Below are positions 26,767 through 35,787 of a stretch of DNA of 64,000 nt, in pieces; the stretch's first letter is position 1, and each line of letters begins with the position of its first letter. The notes under the pieces were generated by a model. It had not been told where the DNA came from, ran no database searches, and saw nothing but the letters and a program-made list of their open reading frames with translations. The translations under genes were made by a program, and so were the position numbers. The stretch covers positions 1-64,000 of the forward strand of contig JAHHIC010000061.1 in assembly GCA_019359035.1 (NCBI GenBank). The letters run 5' to 3'. Source of the DNA: Scytonematopsis contorta HA4267-MV1 (lineage in GTDB: Bacteria; Cyanobacteriota; Cyanobacteriia; Cyanobacteriales; Nostocaceae).

Positions 26767-27336
26767 TTATCGCTGCATCATTACCTTATTTCTAAACTCA
26801 CCAACGGAGGGATTATTAGGGTCAATTTTAGCAGCTTCTTGATATGCCCAAATTGCATTTTCCCTTTCACCTAAACCCATTAGAGCTACAGCTAGTCCCA
26901 TATAAGCATCAACATGACGACGATTTGTCTGAACTGCTTTTCGGTATGCTTCTTTCGCAGTAACATAATCGCCTAAATTAGAACTTACATATCCTAAAGC
27001 ATATTGATAATCAGCGTTATTTGGGTTCAGTTGAATTGCTCGTCTAAAAGCTGTTAGCGCTGCTTGTAGATTACCTTGTTTGATATATACTATACCGATT
27101 CCAGAATGTATTGAAGCATTTTTCGGCTGTATAGTAGCAGCCTGTTGGTAGACATTAATTGCAGCATCATAATTACCTGTATCTAGCAGCCTATGACCTT
27201 CATCGAGTAGTTGTTTTAATTCTGAATTGTCTCTATTTTGTGCTGTTAGTACCTGAGCATGAGCTGGGGAAGAAAAGTTTATAGCGAGACTTCCAACTAA
27301 GAAAAAACTTAAAAAAAATGATGTTTGTTTGTACAC
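26767..27336 (-). CDS. Exported TPR-repeat protein
   Basis: About 189 residues starting at GTG 27336. A signal peptide (FFLSFFLVGSLAINFSSPAHAQ) is followed by four TPR units, with the usual pattern GHRLLDTGNYDAAINVYQQAATIQPKN, GIVYIKQGNLQAALTAFRRAIQLNPNN, GYVSSNLGDYVTAKEAYRKAV and AVALMGLGERENAIWAYQEAAKIDPNN. Such small periplasmic TPR proteins act as protein-protein scaffolds; the partner is unknown. It is convergent with the astacin remnant and appears monocistronic. Confidence 0.88.
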   Translation of the reverse strand: MYKQTSFFLSFFLVGSLAINFSSPAHAQVLTAQNRDNSELKQLLDEGHRLLDTGNYDAAINVYQQAATIQPKNASIHSGIGIVYIKQGNLQAALTAFRRAIQLNPNNADYQYALGYVSSNLGDYVTAKEAYRKAVQTNRRHVDAYMGLAVALMGLGERENAIWAYQEAAKIDPNNPSVGEFRNKVMMQR

Positions 27337-27825
27337 GGCTAATTACCAGAAGTTGAGTCAAATAAAGGATTGTGAGGATGACAAAACAAGTCAATATAAT
27401 AGAACCAGTTTGGAGGAGGAAATCCAAAGTTAATACAAATCCAGAGTAAATCCTAACCACGACAAAGCCATAGTGTCAACAGAGTTTTATAACAAATAAA
27501 GTCTGACGCGCTAAAAATCCAAAGAAACTGTACTTTTGGGTTTATTACAATAATGTAATGAGAGTTTATCTGAGCTGTCTCTACATAATCAATATGTATT
27601 GCAGATAACATGTAATCATGATGTTATCGACCTCATGATTTGATTGTGGTTCGTTACAAAAAGCTGATGCGGTGGTTTCAGAAAAGATTTATTAGAGATT
27701 AATTGAATATTTGAAGCAAGAAATGCAAGTTAGAGTGACCCTTTATCAGCAGAGAGTTTTTGCGGTTAAGGAAATGGGAAATATAAAATTCGTTTGTATT
27801 GGAATTATTTCTTCCTTTGCGTGAG
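27337..27825. other. Intergenic, no gene seen
   Basis: AT-rich, with one weak inverted repeat (AATCATGA ... TCATGATT, about 27610-27640). It presumably holds the promoter of the TPR gene on the minus strand. No gene recognised. Confidence 0.35.
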
Positions 27826-27847
27826 GAGACGTTACATGTAACGTCTC
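27826..27847. terminator. 22-base perfect palindrome after the quinone methyltransferase gene
   Basis: GAGACGTTACATGTAACGTCTC is perfectly self-complementary and lies five bases beyond the stop of the minus-strand methyltransferase gene. It resembles the other GAGAC...GTCTC palindromes in this window and may serve as a transcription end. Confidence 0.5.
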
Positions 27848-27851
27848 TACA

Positions 27852-28805
27852 TTATGGGTGTTCCGAGTTAGCACGTAAAGCGCGGAACATCCCAAATCTA
27901 CAAAGACCTGTGCCGAATGCTAACCGCATTAGTAAAAGGGTAGGTACTTCCCGCAAAGATTTAATAAAACCAGATATACCGAAACGCACTAGTCCTTCAG
28001 GTCGAATTATTCCTTGCCAAATGGAGTCTAGCCAAGAAGGAAGTGTTTGTTCCGTCCAGTTTGCTGTTATGACTTTTCCCTCGGCTAATCCCGTTGCTTC
28101 TAAAAGCTCAGAAAAACCTTCAATGCTGGAAAAAGCGGGATGAGACCACTGGTCTAGTAGTTGCTGCATTACTGGTTTTTCCCAAAAATTGAGAGGATTT
28201 TGGCGGTCGTCCCTTTGATTCCAATCAGCTACAACCAAAACTCCACCTGGCTTTAGCACCCTCAGTAACTCTCTGGCAAAAATGGCTTTATCTGGCATGT
28301 GTGGTCCGGCTTCTATTGACCAAACTACATCAAAACTAGCATCAGGGAAAGAAAGTGCCATCGCATCATCTACAAGAAATTGCACATCAAGTTCTTTAGG
28401 GGTTAACTCTTGGGCACGTTGCACTTGTTGGGGGCTAATGGTAACACCTGTAACTGCAAACCCGTAGTCTTTTCCCAAAATGCGGCTGCTACCACCAATT
28501 CCACAGCCAACATCTAAGACGGTAGTACCTGGGGGTAATTTGTCTAAACCACCCCAACGTACCATTTCATGCACAAAGTCGGATTTCGCAAGCAAAAAAT
28601 CCTTTCGTTGTGGTGGCGAGCCGTAATGACCTAAGTGGATGTGTTCGCCCCAATAAAATTCTAAAATACCGTCCTCAGTCCATTCGTCATAGGAATTGGC
28701 TACGGAGTTAGATGATTGGTAACGGCGAGCAGTAATTAAATATAACGCTAGCAAGAGTATCAGTAGTGTAAGGATGATTCCCAGTGCAGGAAAAAACAAA
28801 CTCAT
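27852..28805 (-). CDS. 2-methyl-6-phytylbenzoquinone methyltransferase (Slr0418-like)
   Basis: SAM-dependent methyltransferase of tocopherol and plastoquinone synthesis, expected to methylate 2-methyl-6-phytyl- and 2-methyl-6-solanesyl-benzoquinol at the thylakoid or inner envelope membrane. An N-terminal transmembrane helix (IILTLLILLLALYLI) is followed by SVANSYDEWTEDGILEFYWGEHIHLGHYG, motif I VLDVGCGIGGSSRIL, then VTISPQQVQRAQEL, DAMALSFPDASFDVVWSIEAGPHMPDK and LRVLKPGGVLVVADWNQRDDRQNPLNFWEKPV. I recognise close agreement with the Synechocystis enzyme Slr0418, including length (about 317 residues). This gene strongly supports a cyanobacterial host. It is monocistronic. Confidence 0.93.
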   Translation of the reverse strand: MSLFFPALGIILTLLILLLALYLITARRYQSSNSVANSYDEWTEDGILEFYWGEHIHLGHYGSPPQRKDFLLAKSDFVHEMVRWGGLDKLPPGTTVLDVGCGIGGSSRILGKDYGFAVTGVTISPQQVQRAQELTPKELDVQFLVDDAMALSFPDASFDVVWSIEAGPHMPDKAIFARELLRVLKPGGVLVVADWNQRDDRQNPLNFWEKPVMQQLLDQWSHPAFSSIEGFSELLEATGLAEGKVITANWTEQTLPSWLDSIWQGIIRPEGLVRFGISGFIKSLREVPTLLLMRLAFGTGLCRFGMFRALRANSEHP

Positions 28806-28864
28806 TGAGATAAAGCCTTAATATTTTTTAACAATTTTATCTCATTTCTATACTGCAAAAACAA

Positions 28865-28918
28865 ACACCCGGCGATTGAAATCGCGGCTACACAAGGAAA
28901 ACCCACCTCCGTGGGTTA
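28865..28918. repeat. Interspersed repeat R1 (CCGGCGATTGAAATCGC type)
   Basis: CACCCGGCGATTGAAATCGCGG, CTACACAAGGAAAACCCACC and TCCGTGGGTT. It contains two small hairpins (GCGATTgaAATCGC and AACCCACctccGTGGGTT). Further copies are at 33803-33855 and, inverted, at 33950-34000. Confidence 0.8.
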
Positions 28919-29038
28919 ATAAATCGTAGCGGTAAACCTACTTTATGATAAAATTAAGGCTTGCAGATGCATTTAAATCATTTATGTATGGCTTCTAAAT
29001 AAAAATAAACATTCAAAAAAAGGGAGCAGAGAAAGGGT

Positions 29039-29275
29039 ATGGACAGAACAATTACTCTTGAAGGCGCAATGGAAGTAGTTAAACAGCTTTCATTAATAGA
29101 TAAAGTACGTTTAATTGAGCAAGTTGCACCACAAATAGAGCGTGAATTGGCCGCTTCTTCACCAAAACCACGAGAGTCATTGCGAGGATTGTGGAAAGGC
29201 AGTAATGTTAGCGAATTAGACATAGCTAAAATGCGTCAAGAAGTTTGGAGTAATTTTCCACGTGAGGATTTTTAA
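29039..29275 (+). CDS. Probable VapB-type antitoxin
   Basis: Small protein of 78 residues (EGAMEVVKQLSLIDKVRLIEQVAPQIERELA...) whose stop overlaps the start of a PIN-domain gene by one base at 29275 (TTTTTAATGTC). Helical N-terminus and a short C-terminal part (SELDIAKMRQEVWSNF) are typical of antitoxins that hold a PIN toxin. It starts with ATG 29039 after AGAAAGGG. The exact antitoxin family was not recognised. Confidence 0.72.
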   Translation: MDRTITLEGAMEVVKQLSLIDKVRLIEQVAPQIERELAASSPKPRESLRGLWKGSNVSELDIAKMRQEVWSNFPREDF

Positions 29276-29676
29276 TGTCAGATTTGGTAACAGATACCCA
29301 TGCTCTTATTTGGTATTTGGAGGACAGCCCAAGGCTAAGTCCTAGAGCAAATCAAGCATTTGATAAATGTGATGCAGGAGAGATTATAATTTATATCCCA
29401 ACTATTTGCCTAGTAGAAATTGTTTACTTGCAGGAAAGAGGACGTATTTCAGCAAATATGAAATCTCAATTAGATACAGCATTAGCTGTTAAAACTAGTG
29501 GATTGGCTTGAGTTAATTTAACTGCTGGAGTTGTTGATGAATTAGCTACAATCCCACGCGATACTGTCCCAGATATGCCTGATAGGATAATTACTGCTAC
29601 GGCAAAACATATGGGTTTACCACTAATTAGTAGGGACGCTAAAATAATTTCGTCTGGAATCAATATTCTTTGGTAA
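29275..29676 (+). pseudogene. PIN-domain toxin (VapC-like) with in-frame stop
   Basis: LVTDTHALIWYLEDSPRLSPRANQAFD, IYIPTICLVEIVYLQERGRIS and, after the break, IPRDTVPDMPDRIITATAKHMGLPLISRDAKI give the full PIN ribonuclease signature: the acidic residues Asp, Glu, Asp and Asp are all present. A TGA at 29509-29511 interrupts the frame (GGA TTG GCT TGA GTT AAT), and the same frame then continues without a break to TAA 29674. The last two catalytic acids lie behind the stop, so the product should be inactive unless the TGA is a sequencing error or is read through. It is paired with the antitoxin directly upstream. Confidence 0.85.
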
Positions 29677-29698
29677 AGTTAGCACATAATATAGAATA

Positions 29699-29724
29699 TA
29701 GAGACCGTAAATTTACGGTCTCTA
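29699..29724. terminator. 26-base perfect palindrome between convergent genes
   Basis: TAGAGACCGTAAA and its exact complement TTTACGGTCTCTA abut with no loop. The position between the convergent toxin remnant and the membrane protein gene suits a two-way terminator. It is of the same type as those at 22353 and 27826. Confidence 0.6.
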
Positions 29725-29752
29725 GGTTTGCATATTCGTTTGGAAACGAGTT

Positions 29753-31015
29753 TTAATCTGTAAGTCGTTTAAAATCCTGTTCCAACAAATCTTCCTCGGT
29801 TGAGTAGACCGAATCTTTTTCGTCGATAATTTTTTCTGTGGCAAACTCACGAGCGAAGGTAATTTTCTTTTGCAAAGAGATATCAGGGTTAGCTGTTAGC
29901 TCTGCTCGTTGCTGACGGGTACGGTTGCGCTCAGTAATTTTGCTATTACGTTGCTTAATCCAGAAGTAACGTATTAATGGTACACCCAAAAATCCTATAC
30001 CGTAAGCCAATAAAACCCAGTAAATACTTTGGACAAAAGCTACTAAACCTCCTAACTGAGCGGCTACACTACCGTCTCGCAATAAACCTCCTAAGACAAT
30101 AGCACCAACAATATTGGCTGCTCCCAATCCTGCACTCAGCATATTTTGTCCTTCGGAGGCTGCACTAAAGGTATAACGCAGTTCCTGTAGGTATCCTGAG
30201 AGCGATTGACGAAGTTGTTGTCCTGCTGTTACCTGCAATTCTGGGAAGGTGTATACAATTTCTCCATCTCCACTGACTTTTGGTTGTCCGTTAAATTTGG
30301 TTAATACGGGCAACATATAGTCCTCATATTCTTGCTGATATGTTTCGCCTATGTCGTCAAGATATGGAGTAATTTGTTGTGCGACTACGGCGTTTCCGTT
30401 ATTTCTAATTACGGCTGCAATTTGTTGCCAACGGCGTTCTTCTAATTTAGCATTGGGGTTACCGTCGCCAAACAAAAAGGAAAATACTGCTTCAAAAAAG
30501 TTTAAGTTTCCTTTTTCTCTGCGCTTTTCTCTTCGTTGATGCTCGTAGGACCCACCATAAGGGGAGCCATAGTTAGGGCTAAGATACCAAAATAAGTCGG
30601 GGAAAAAGAAAAAGTTAAAACCCCCAGAATTATCATTTCTGTCGTCCCGGTCAGAGTTGGCTGCAATCATTATGGCGATAATAGCAGCATAAATCAGGAG
30701 GATGGAAGATATTAAATAAATTCCGAATGAAATTCTAATTATGTAAAATAAAACACCCCAAACTTTTTGCCAAGTTTCTTGTAACTTTAACTTTAAATAT
30801 TTTTGACGTAATATATCACGAAAATTTTTGGGGAAAAGGTAAACAATATCACCAGATTCCGCTACCTGCATGTGTCCACCAGCATCGGTCGCAAGGACTA
30901 GTAGCCCTTGGTTGGCTAGATTAATGTTTAATCCTGCTTGGCTTGCCACATCCCCAACGGTTACGCGGTAGTCCAACTGTTCTACTGCTTTGATAATGGC
31001 TGGATTGGGAGCCAT
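29753..31015 (-). CDS. Conserved cyanobacterial membrane protein of unknown function
   Basis: About 420 residues. The N-terminal third resembles a winged-helix-like module (AVEQLDYRVTVGDVASQAGLNINLANQGLLVLATDAGGHMQVAESGDIVYLFP), and a related pattern recurs in the middle (VLTKFNGQPKVSGDGEIVYTFPELQV). Hydrophobic segments lie at about residues 88-117 (VLFYIIRISFGIYLISSILLIYAAIIAIMI) and 300-355. A basic stretch (EHQRREKRREKGN) and a Phe/Gly-rich loop are between them. I recall similar proteins in many cyanobacteria and plastid-bearing plants but no function. ATG 31015 follows CAGGAGGCC. Confidence 0.7.
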   Translation of the reverse strand: MAPNPAIIKAVEQLDYRVTVGDVASQAGLNINLANQGLLVLATDAGGHMQVAESGDIVYLFPKNFRDILRQKYLKLKLQETWQKVWGVLFYIIRISFGIYLISSILLIYAAIIAIMIAANSDRDDRNDNSGGFNFFFFPDLFWYLSPNYGSPYGGSYEHQRREKRREKGNLNFFEAVFSFLFGDGNPNAKLEERRWQQIAAVIRNNGNAVVAQQITPYLDDIGETYQQEYEDYMLPVLTKFNGQPKVSGDGEIVYTFPELQVTAGQQLRQSLSGYLQELRYTFSAASEGQNMLSAGLGAANIVGAIVLGGLLRDGSVAAQLGGLVAFVQSIYWVLLAYGIGFLGVPLIRYFWIKQRNSKITERNRTRQQRAELTANPDISLQKKITFAREFATEKIIDEKDSVYSTEEDLLEQDFKRLTD

Positions 31016-31072
31016 CTTTTGGCCTCCTGTTGAAAATTATGTCTATCTACTCCTAGTATTACAAATCTTTCT

Positions 31073-31105
31073 GGGGGAGTGGGGAGTGGGGAGTGGGGAG
31101 TGGGG
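31073..31105. repeat. GGGGAGT heptanucleotide tandem repeat
   Basis: Four or five consecutive copies of GGGGAGT, of the short tandemly repeated kind known from heterocystous cyanobacteria. A reverse-oriented block (ACTCCCC units) is at 31507-31544. Confidence 0.85.
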
Positions 31106-31506
31106 AAGATGAAGAAATAAATTAATCCATGATTTAATTAATTTAACTTTGTATCCCCATATGGCAACCCATCTGATACTTTTAATCTAGACAAATTTTG
31201 ACATCTTAGACATCTTGGCTATCCTAGATATAACAACATCCAACGAATTGAATGCAGGTGTATCCAACAACGCCTTAAAGCAAGCTTCAAGGCTCTTAGT
31301 TTTTTGTTTTTACGACATCGGGCATCCAGTGACAACTCGCCGTGGCATATGTTTGTATCCCGTGCAAGCAATTCATAACTTTCGTAGTTAAAGTCTGCTT
31401 GTGTCTAAGACGGAGCAATGCTTCACATCTTTATTGATTGTCGCACAAATGTATGGAAAAGTTCCAGAATGTTCCTAAAAAGACGCTCCTAGTAAATACT
31501 CCCTAA
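31106..31506. other. Intergenic between two heptanucleotide repeat blocks
   Basis: About 400 bases flanked by opposite-strand GGGGAGT/ACTCCCC arrays. I found no gene, tRNA or recognisable RNA in it. Confidence 0.4.
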
Positions 31507-31544
31507 TTTCCCCCACTCCCCACTCCCAACTCCCCACTCCCCAT
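31507..31544. repeat. ACTCCCC heptanucleotide tandem repeat
   Basis: CCCCACTCCCCACTCCCAACT and CCCCACTCCCC, the complement of the block at 31073-31105. It lies about 60 bases before the next gene. Confidence 0.85.
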
Positions 31545-31604
31545 TAATCAGTTCGTGGTAGAATTAAAATTCCCGGCAATTATTTAAGTGCGGTTTTTCC
31601 AGAT

Positions 31605-32081
31605 ATGGTTCGGTATACTCTCGCCCAAAGCCCAGATATTATTATTAATGTTCCAGGGAAAGATTCACCCAAGGCTCGTGATAAGGCAATGGATGAACTA
31701 ATGGAACTGATGGATGCAGGTAAATTACCTACGGAACTGGAAGAAGGTTTTAGTCCGCAGCAATTAATTGAGGTGAAAGAGCAGCCAATGGATGTGAGCG
31801 GTGAGGATGCGGTTTCGGAAGCGATTCAAGTTCTCAGTAATCTGGCTTCGCTTAAATTAAAAGTTCAGGAGTCACGCTCGGAAGCGCTGGAAGTTAGAAA
31901 GATGGTTGATATCCTTTTTTCTGACCAGTTTGTACAAGAGGAAGAAGTTACCCGTCTCAAGGATGGCTTTAAGGTTCTGAAAAATTTCGCTCAGGCTAAT
32001 TTACGCTATCAAGATGCACGGTCTAAGGCTGAAAATGCTCGCGAGGTTTTGGATAAGGCTCTTAAGTCTCCAGATAAATAA
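31605..32081 (+). CDS. Conserved hypothetical protein, helical
   Basis: 158 residues beginning MVRYTLAQSPDIIINVPGKDSPKARDKAMDELMELMDAGKLPTELEEGFSP. It has an acidic middle and a long helical C-terminus (EVTRLKDGFKVLKNFAQANLRYQDARSKAENAREVLDKAL). No signal peptide, membrane helix or catalytic motif. I believe the sequence type is common in cyanobacteria but cannot name a family. It appears to be a single-gene unit. Confidence 0.7.
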   Translation: MVRYTLAQSPDIIINVPGKDSPKARDKAMDELMELMDAGKLPTELEEGFSPQQLIEVKEQPMDVSGEDAVSEAIQVLSNLASLKLKVQESRSEALEVRKMVDILFSDQFVQEEEVTRLKDGFKVLKNFAQANLRYQDARSKAENAREVLDKALKSPDK

Positions 32082-32157
32082 GTTGGATGTTGAGGGTTGA
32101 TAGTTGACAGAATTAATTGGTTTTTTCTGGGTTTATTCGGTAGGTACAAGATGTGAG

Positions 32158-33708
32158 CTAAGCACGTATAATTACTACGTTACGTCCTTTTTTGGTTGTG
32201 GCGTTTCTGGTTTGTAAACGGTCAATAAAGGCAGGTGCATTTGAACGTCTGTCGAAAATGCATAACCATCCATAGTCTGCTTTTATTCGTGCTAAATATG
32301 TTTCTAGTTGGTCTAACCCTTTTTCTTCTGGGTCTTTTGTTTTATCTCGCCAAGTTTTTACTTCAATACCTAATGTGACTTTTTTATATTTTAAGCATAA
32401 GTCCATACGACCGTTTCCAATCGCGTATTCCCGCTCCAATGTTCCTCCTCCATTAACGACGCGATGTAAAAATGACATTAATACTATATGGGGTGCGATT
32501 TCTTGATATGATGTAGTACTAAGCAGTGGTTCTCCATGCTGACGCCAAAAGTCCATAAAAGCGTTTTGTAAAGCATCAATGTCTAATTCACCATCTTTAT
32601 TTAACCAGGTAGGAGTAATGCTAGGCAAGCTGTCAGAAGCACCTTGAGTTAAAACACGGGGAATAACTTCTCGATAAATAGGGTTTGCAATTACTAATCC
32701 ACCATTTGGTTCTCGACGTAATAACCCCAAATCAACTAAATACTGTCGGTCATCATCAGGTGTATTACCTAATGTATCTCCAGCTAACATTGGTTCCATT
32801 ATTGCTTTGATTCTTGTTTCAGTAAGTCTATCTGCAAGAGAATCAAGGTGAGTATCTTTACGCACAATTAGTATTTCTTTAGCTTGATTTATATGTTCTG
32901 CTGTAATAGTTATTTGTGTATCGGTTACTAATTCTTCTACAATTTCTTTGGCTAAAGCGTTTATTAACCAAGGTTGTCCCAGAGTTAAATTAAAAGCAGT
33001 TTGGGCAGCTTCATTCGTAAAAACTTGTCCTGTATCTTTTGTATGCTCTTGATATAATTCAACAACTTCTTTCTCATTAAAATATCTCATTGTTAGCGAG
33101 CGGTCTTTAATATTGAAAGGACTTGCTGTGTTTAACCTCTCTTTGCCACCGGAAGCGACTTTATAATCTCTTACGTCTCGCATACCAACTAATCCTACAG
33201 ATGAAGGAAAGTTTTTTGGACGCTCAGAATAACCATCACGCAACTGCCGCAAAACAGAAATTAATACTTGGTTTTCTAATGAGTCTATTTCATCAATAAA
33301 TAATACTAACGGTCGCGGACAATGTTGTGCCCAAAGACTAAGATTAGCTTGAATTCTCTGTCCGGGTGGCCCCTCTACCCAATCAGGGGGTTGTAGTTCG
33401 GACGGTAACCTATTTGTTATTTTACGACGCCATGTTGCCAAAATCGCAGATTCGGCACTTCCAATATCATCTTTAAAAGCATTTCCCAATTCTACTGATA
33501 AAGTAACAGCACAGTACTCTCCCATGCTAGTTATCTGTTCAGCTAAAGCTAGCATGGCTGTAGTTTTACCCGTTTGACGTGGTGCGTGAATTACAAAATA
33601 ACTTTCTTGTCGAATTAACCGCGTTAAGTTAGGCAACCGAACAGTAGCCGATAACATGTAGTGCTTTTCAGGTATGCACGGGCCTGATATGTTGAACCAA
33701 CGAGGCAT
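32158..33708 (-). CDS. AAA-like ATPase with C-terminal PD-(D/E)XK-like domain, copy 1
   Basis: About 516 residues from ATG 33708 (MPRWFNISGPCIPEKHYML); a start 18 codons upstream is also possible and is conserved in copy 2. The ATPase part has Walker A HAPRQTGKTTAML, Walker B RPLVLFIDEIDSL and a sensor-like GMRDVRDYK, followed by helical winged-helix-type sequence (ATLGQPWLINALAKEIV region). The C-terminus has the spacing D...ExK (GRMDLCLKYKKVTLGIEVKTWRD) of the PD-(D/E)XK nuclease superfamily. This ATPase-nuclease-like arrangement is frequent in cyanobacterial accessory DNA; mobile-element or defence roles have been suggested for such proteins generally, and none is proven here. It is a tandem paralogue of 34050-35603. 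Confidence 0.85.
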   Translation of the reverse strand: MPRWFNISGPCIPEKHYMLSATVRLPNLTRLIRQESYFVIHAPRQTGKTTAMLALAEQITSMGEYCAVTLSVELGNAFKDDIGSAESAILATWRRKITNRLPSELQPPDWVEGPPGQRIQANLSLWAQHCPRPLVLFIDEIDSLENQVLISVLRQLRDGYSERPKNFPSSVGLVGMRDVRDYKVASGGKERLNTASPFNIKDRSLTMRYFNEKEVVELYQEHTKDTGQVFTNEAAQTAFNLTLGQPWLINALAKEIVEELVTDTQITITAEHINQAKEILIVRKDTHLDSLADRLTETRIKAIMEPMLAGDTLGNTPDDDRQYLVDLGLLRREPNGGLVIANPIYREVIPRVLTQGASDSLPSITPTWLNKDGELDIDALQNAFMDFWRQHGEPLLSTTSYQEIAPHIVLMSFLHRVVNGGGTLEREYAIGNGRMDLCLKYKKVTLGIEVKTWRDKTKDPEEKGLDQLETYLARIKADYGWLCIFDRRSNAPAFIDRLQTRNATTKKGRNVVIIRA

Positions 33709-33802
33709 AACAATAGAGCCTAAATTTACTGTAACACTGCCCAGTCTAACGCATATGGGCAAGTATACTGCGAACGGCTTAAATATAGAACCCCATAGAT
33801 TT

Positions 33803-33855
33803 ACACCGGGCGATTGAAATCGCGGCTACACAAGGAAAACCCGCCTATGCGGGTT
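33803..33855. repeat. Interspersed repeat R2
   Basis: ACACCGGGCGATTGAAATCGCGG, CTACACAAGGAAAACCCGCC and TATGCGGGTT: same repeat family as 28865-28918, with a changed but still self-complementary second hairpin (AACCCGC/GCGGGTT). Confidence 0.8.
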
Positions 33856-33949
33856 GAAAAGCTTAAAAATCGTCTGCATAAGTTTGAACAACCGCTTAAT
33901 AGAACAACATATAGTTTTTCGACATAAGGTTGGCAATTTATACTATTTA

Positions 33950-34018
33950 AACCCACCTCCGTGGGTTTTCCTTGTGTAGCCGCGATTTTAATCGCCGGGT
34001 CTCTTTAATCGCCGGGTC
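33950..34018. repeat. Interspersed repeat R3 (inverted) with tail duplication
   Basis: AACCCACCTCCGTGGGTT, TTCCTTGTGTAGCCGCGATT and TTAATCGCCGGGT form the reverse orientation of R1 and R2; a short piece (CTTTAATCGCCGGGT) is repeated directly after it. With R2 it forms an inverted pair between the two AAA ATPase genes. Confidence 0.8.
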
Positions 34019-34049
34019 GCTTTTTGTTGACATATTTCTGAGAAGTTTT

Positions 34050-35603
34050 CTAGGCACGTATAACTACAACAGAGCGTTCTTTTTTAGTTATTGCTGTTTT
34101 AGTTTTCAGACGCTCTATAAAAGGTGGAGCATTTTTGCGTCGGTCAAAAACAAACAGCCAACCGTAATCTGCTTTTATTCTTTCCAAGTAACCATCTAGC
34201 TGGTCTAAACCTTCTTCTTCTGGGTCTTTGACTTTATCTCTCCAAACTTTGATTTCAATTCCTAAAGTTACTTTTTTATATTTTAAACACAAATCCATGC
34301 GACCGCTGCCAATTGCATATTCTCGCTCTAATGTACCATCCCCATTTACTACTCGGTGTAAAAATGACATTAACACAATATGGGGTGCAATTTCATGATA
34401 TGATGTAGCACTTAGTAAAGGCTCTCCATGTTGACGCCAAAAAGTAATAAATGCCTCCAGTAAAATATCAACATCTAGCTCACCTTTGACCGTTAACCAA
34501 GTAGGTGAAATTTGTGGCAAACTTGCCATTGGAGTTACTGTTAATATTCTTGGTAAAACTTCACGATAAATTGGATTAGCAATTACTAGTCCTCCTTGTG
34601 GTTCCATTTTGCACAAACCCAAATCCAAAACAAATTGAATATCATCATTGGGTACATTACCAAGGGATGTGCCTGCTAGCATTGGTTCAATAATTACTTT
34701 TATTCTTGATTCGGTAAGCCTGTCTGCAAGAGAATCAAGGTGAGTATCTTTACGCGCAATTAGTATTTCTTTTGCTTGATTAATATGTTCTACTGTAATC
34801 GCTACAGATGCATCTGTTACCAATTCTTCAACAATTTCTTTTGCTAAAGCATTTACTAACCAAGGTTGTCCTTGAGTTAAATCATAAGCCGTTTGTGATG
34901 CTTCTTTTGTAAAAATTTGTCCTGTATCATCTGTATGCTGCTGGTATAATTGTGCGACCTCTACAGCATTAAAATCTCTCATTGTTAAAGAGCGGTCTTT
35001 TATATTAAAAGGACTGGCTGTATTTAAGCGGCCAGTCCCTCCGGAAGCAACTTTATAATCTCGCACATCTCGTAAACCTATTAACCCAAGACTGATGGGA
35101 AAATTTGTGGGACGACCACGATAACCATCACGCAATTGTCGTAAAATAGAGATTAGTGTTTCGTCTCTTAAAGAGTCAATTTCGTCAATAAATAATACTA
35201 ATGGTCGTTTTGATGCTTGTGCCCAAGCTTGCAAAGCTCCTTGGATTCTTCTTCCTGGTTGTGCGGTATCCCAGTTATTGGGAGGGTGTAAATCGGATGG
35301 TAAATCAAATTTTGCACTAGCTTGCCATGAATCAAGAATAGTTGTTTCTGCCAAGAAAGGGTCATAGCTAAAAGGCGCACCTAGTTCCACCGATACCAAC
35401 GCTGCTGTATAATTTCCGCTTTCGGTTAGCTGTTTAGCCAACGCTAGCATTGCTGTTGTTTTACCCGTTTGACGTGGTGCATGAATTACAAAATAGCTTT
35501 CTTGTTGAATTAACCGCGTTAAACTAGGCAACCGAACAGTAGCCGATAACATGTAGTGCTTTTCAGGTTTACACGGGCCTGATATGTTGAACCAACGAGG
35601 CAT
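34050..35603 (-). CDS. AAA-like ATPase with C-terminal PD-(D/E)XK-like domain, copy 2
   Basis: Close paralogue of 32158-33708 over its whole length: MPRWFNISGPCKPEKHYML, Walker A HAPRQTGKTTAML, Walker B RPLVLFIDEIDSL, GLRDVRDYK and the nuclease-like GRMDLCLKYKKVTLGIEIKVWRD. The two differ mainly in the region between Walker A and B and in the middle. The first and last parts are almost unchanged, even at the DNA level upstream of the start. Same possible longer start (35657). Fragments of the 3' end of this family lie at 25681-25835 and 35788-35950. Confidence 0.85.
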   Translation of the reverse strand: MPRWFNISGPCKPEKHYMLSATVRLPSLTRLIQQESYFVIHAPRQTGKTTAMLALAKQLTESGNYTAALVSVELGAPFSYDPFLAETTILDSWQASAKFDLPSDLHPPNNWDTAQPGRRIQGALQAWAQASKRPLVLFIDEIDSLRDETLISILRQLRDGYRGRPTNFPISLGLIGLRDVRDYKVASGGTGRLNTASPFNIKDRSLTMRDFNAVEVAQLYQQHTDDTGQIFTKEASQTAYDLTQGQPWLVNALAKEIVEELVTDASVAITVEHINQAKEILIARKDTHLDSLADRLTESRIKVIIEPMLAGTSLGNVPNDDIQFVLDLGLCKMEPQGGLVIANPIYREVLPRILTVTPMASLPQISPTWLTVKGELDVDILLEAFITFWRQHGEPLLSATSYHEIAPHIVLMSFLHRVVNGDGTLEREYAIGSGRMDLCLKYKKVTLGIEIKVWRDKVKDPEEEGLDQLDGYLERIKADYGWLFVFDRRKNAPPFIERLKTKTAITKKERSVVVIRA

Positions 35604-35787
35604 AACAATGGGGCCTAAATTTGCTGTAACACTGCCCAGTCTAGCGTATATGGGCAAGTAATAATGCCTATCTGCCGTAAATTAAACTCATGAATCCAAA
35701 AAGCTTTTTCCAGCTTTACATGGCGGAGAAACCCAGGTTCGCGACCATTAGCTAAAATATTGACAACAGCCTAGGCTGGCTCCCCTA

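Noticed and set aside
31106-31506. Possible tRNA or small RNA between heptamer repeats
   Set aside because: I could not find a cloverleaf, a conserved T-loop or a terminator; kept only as an unexplained gap.
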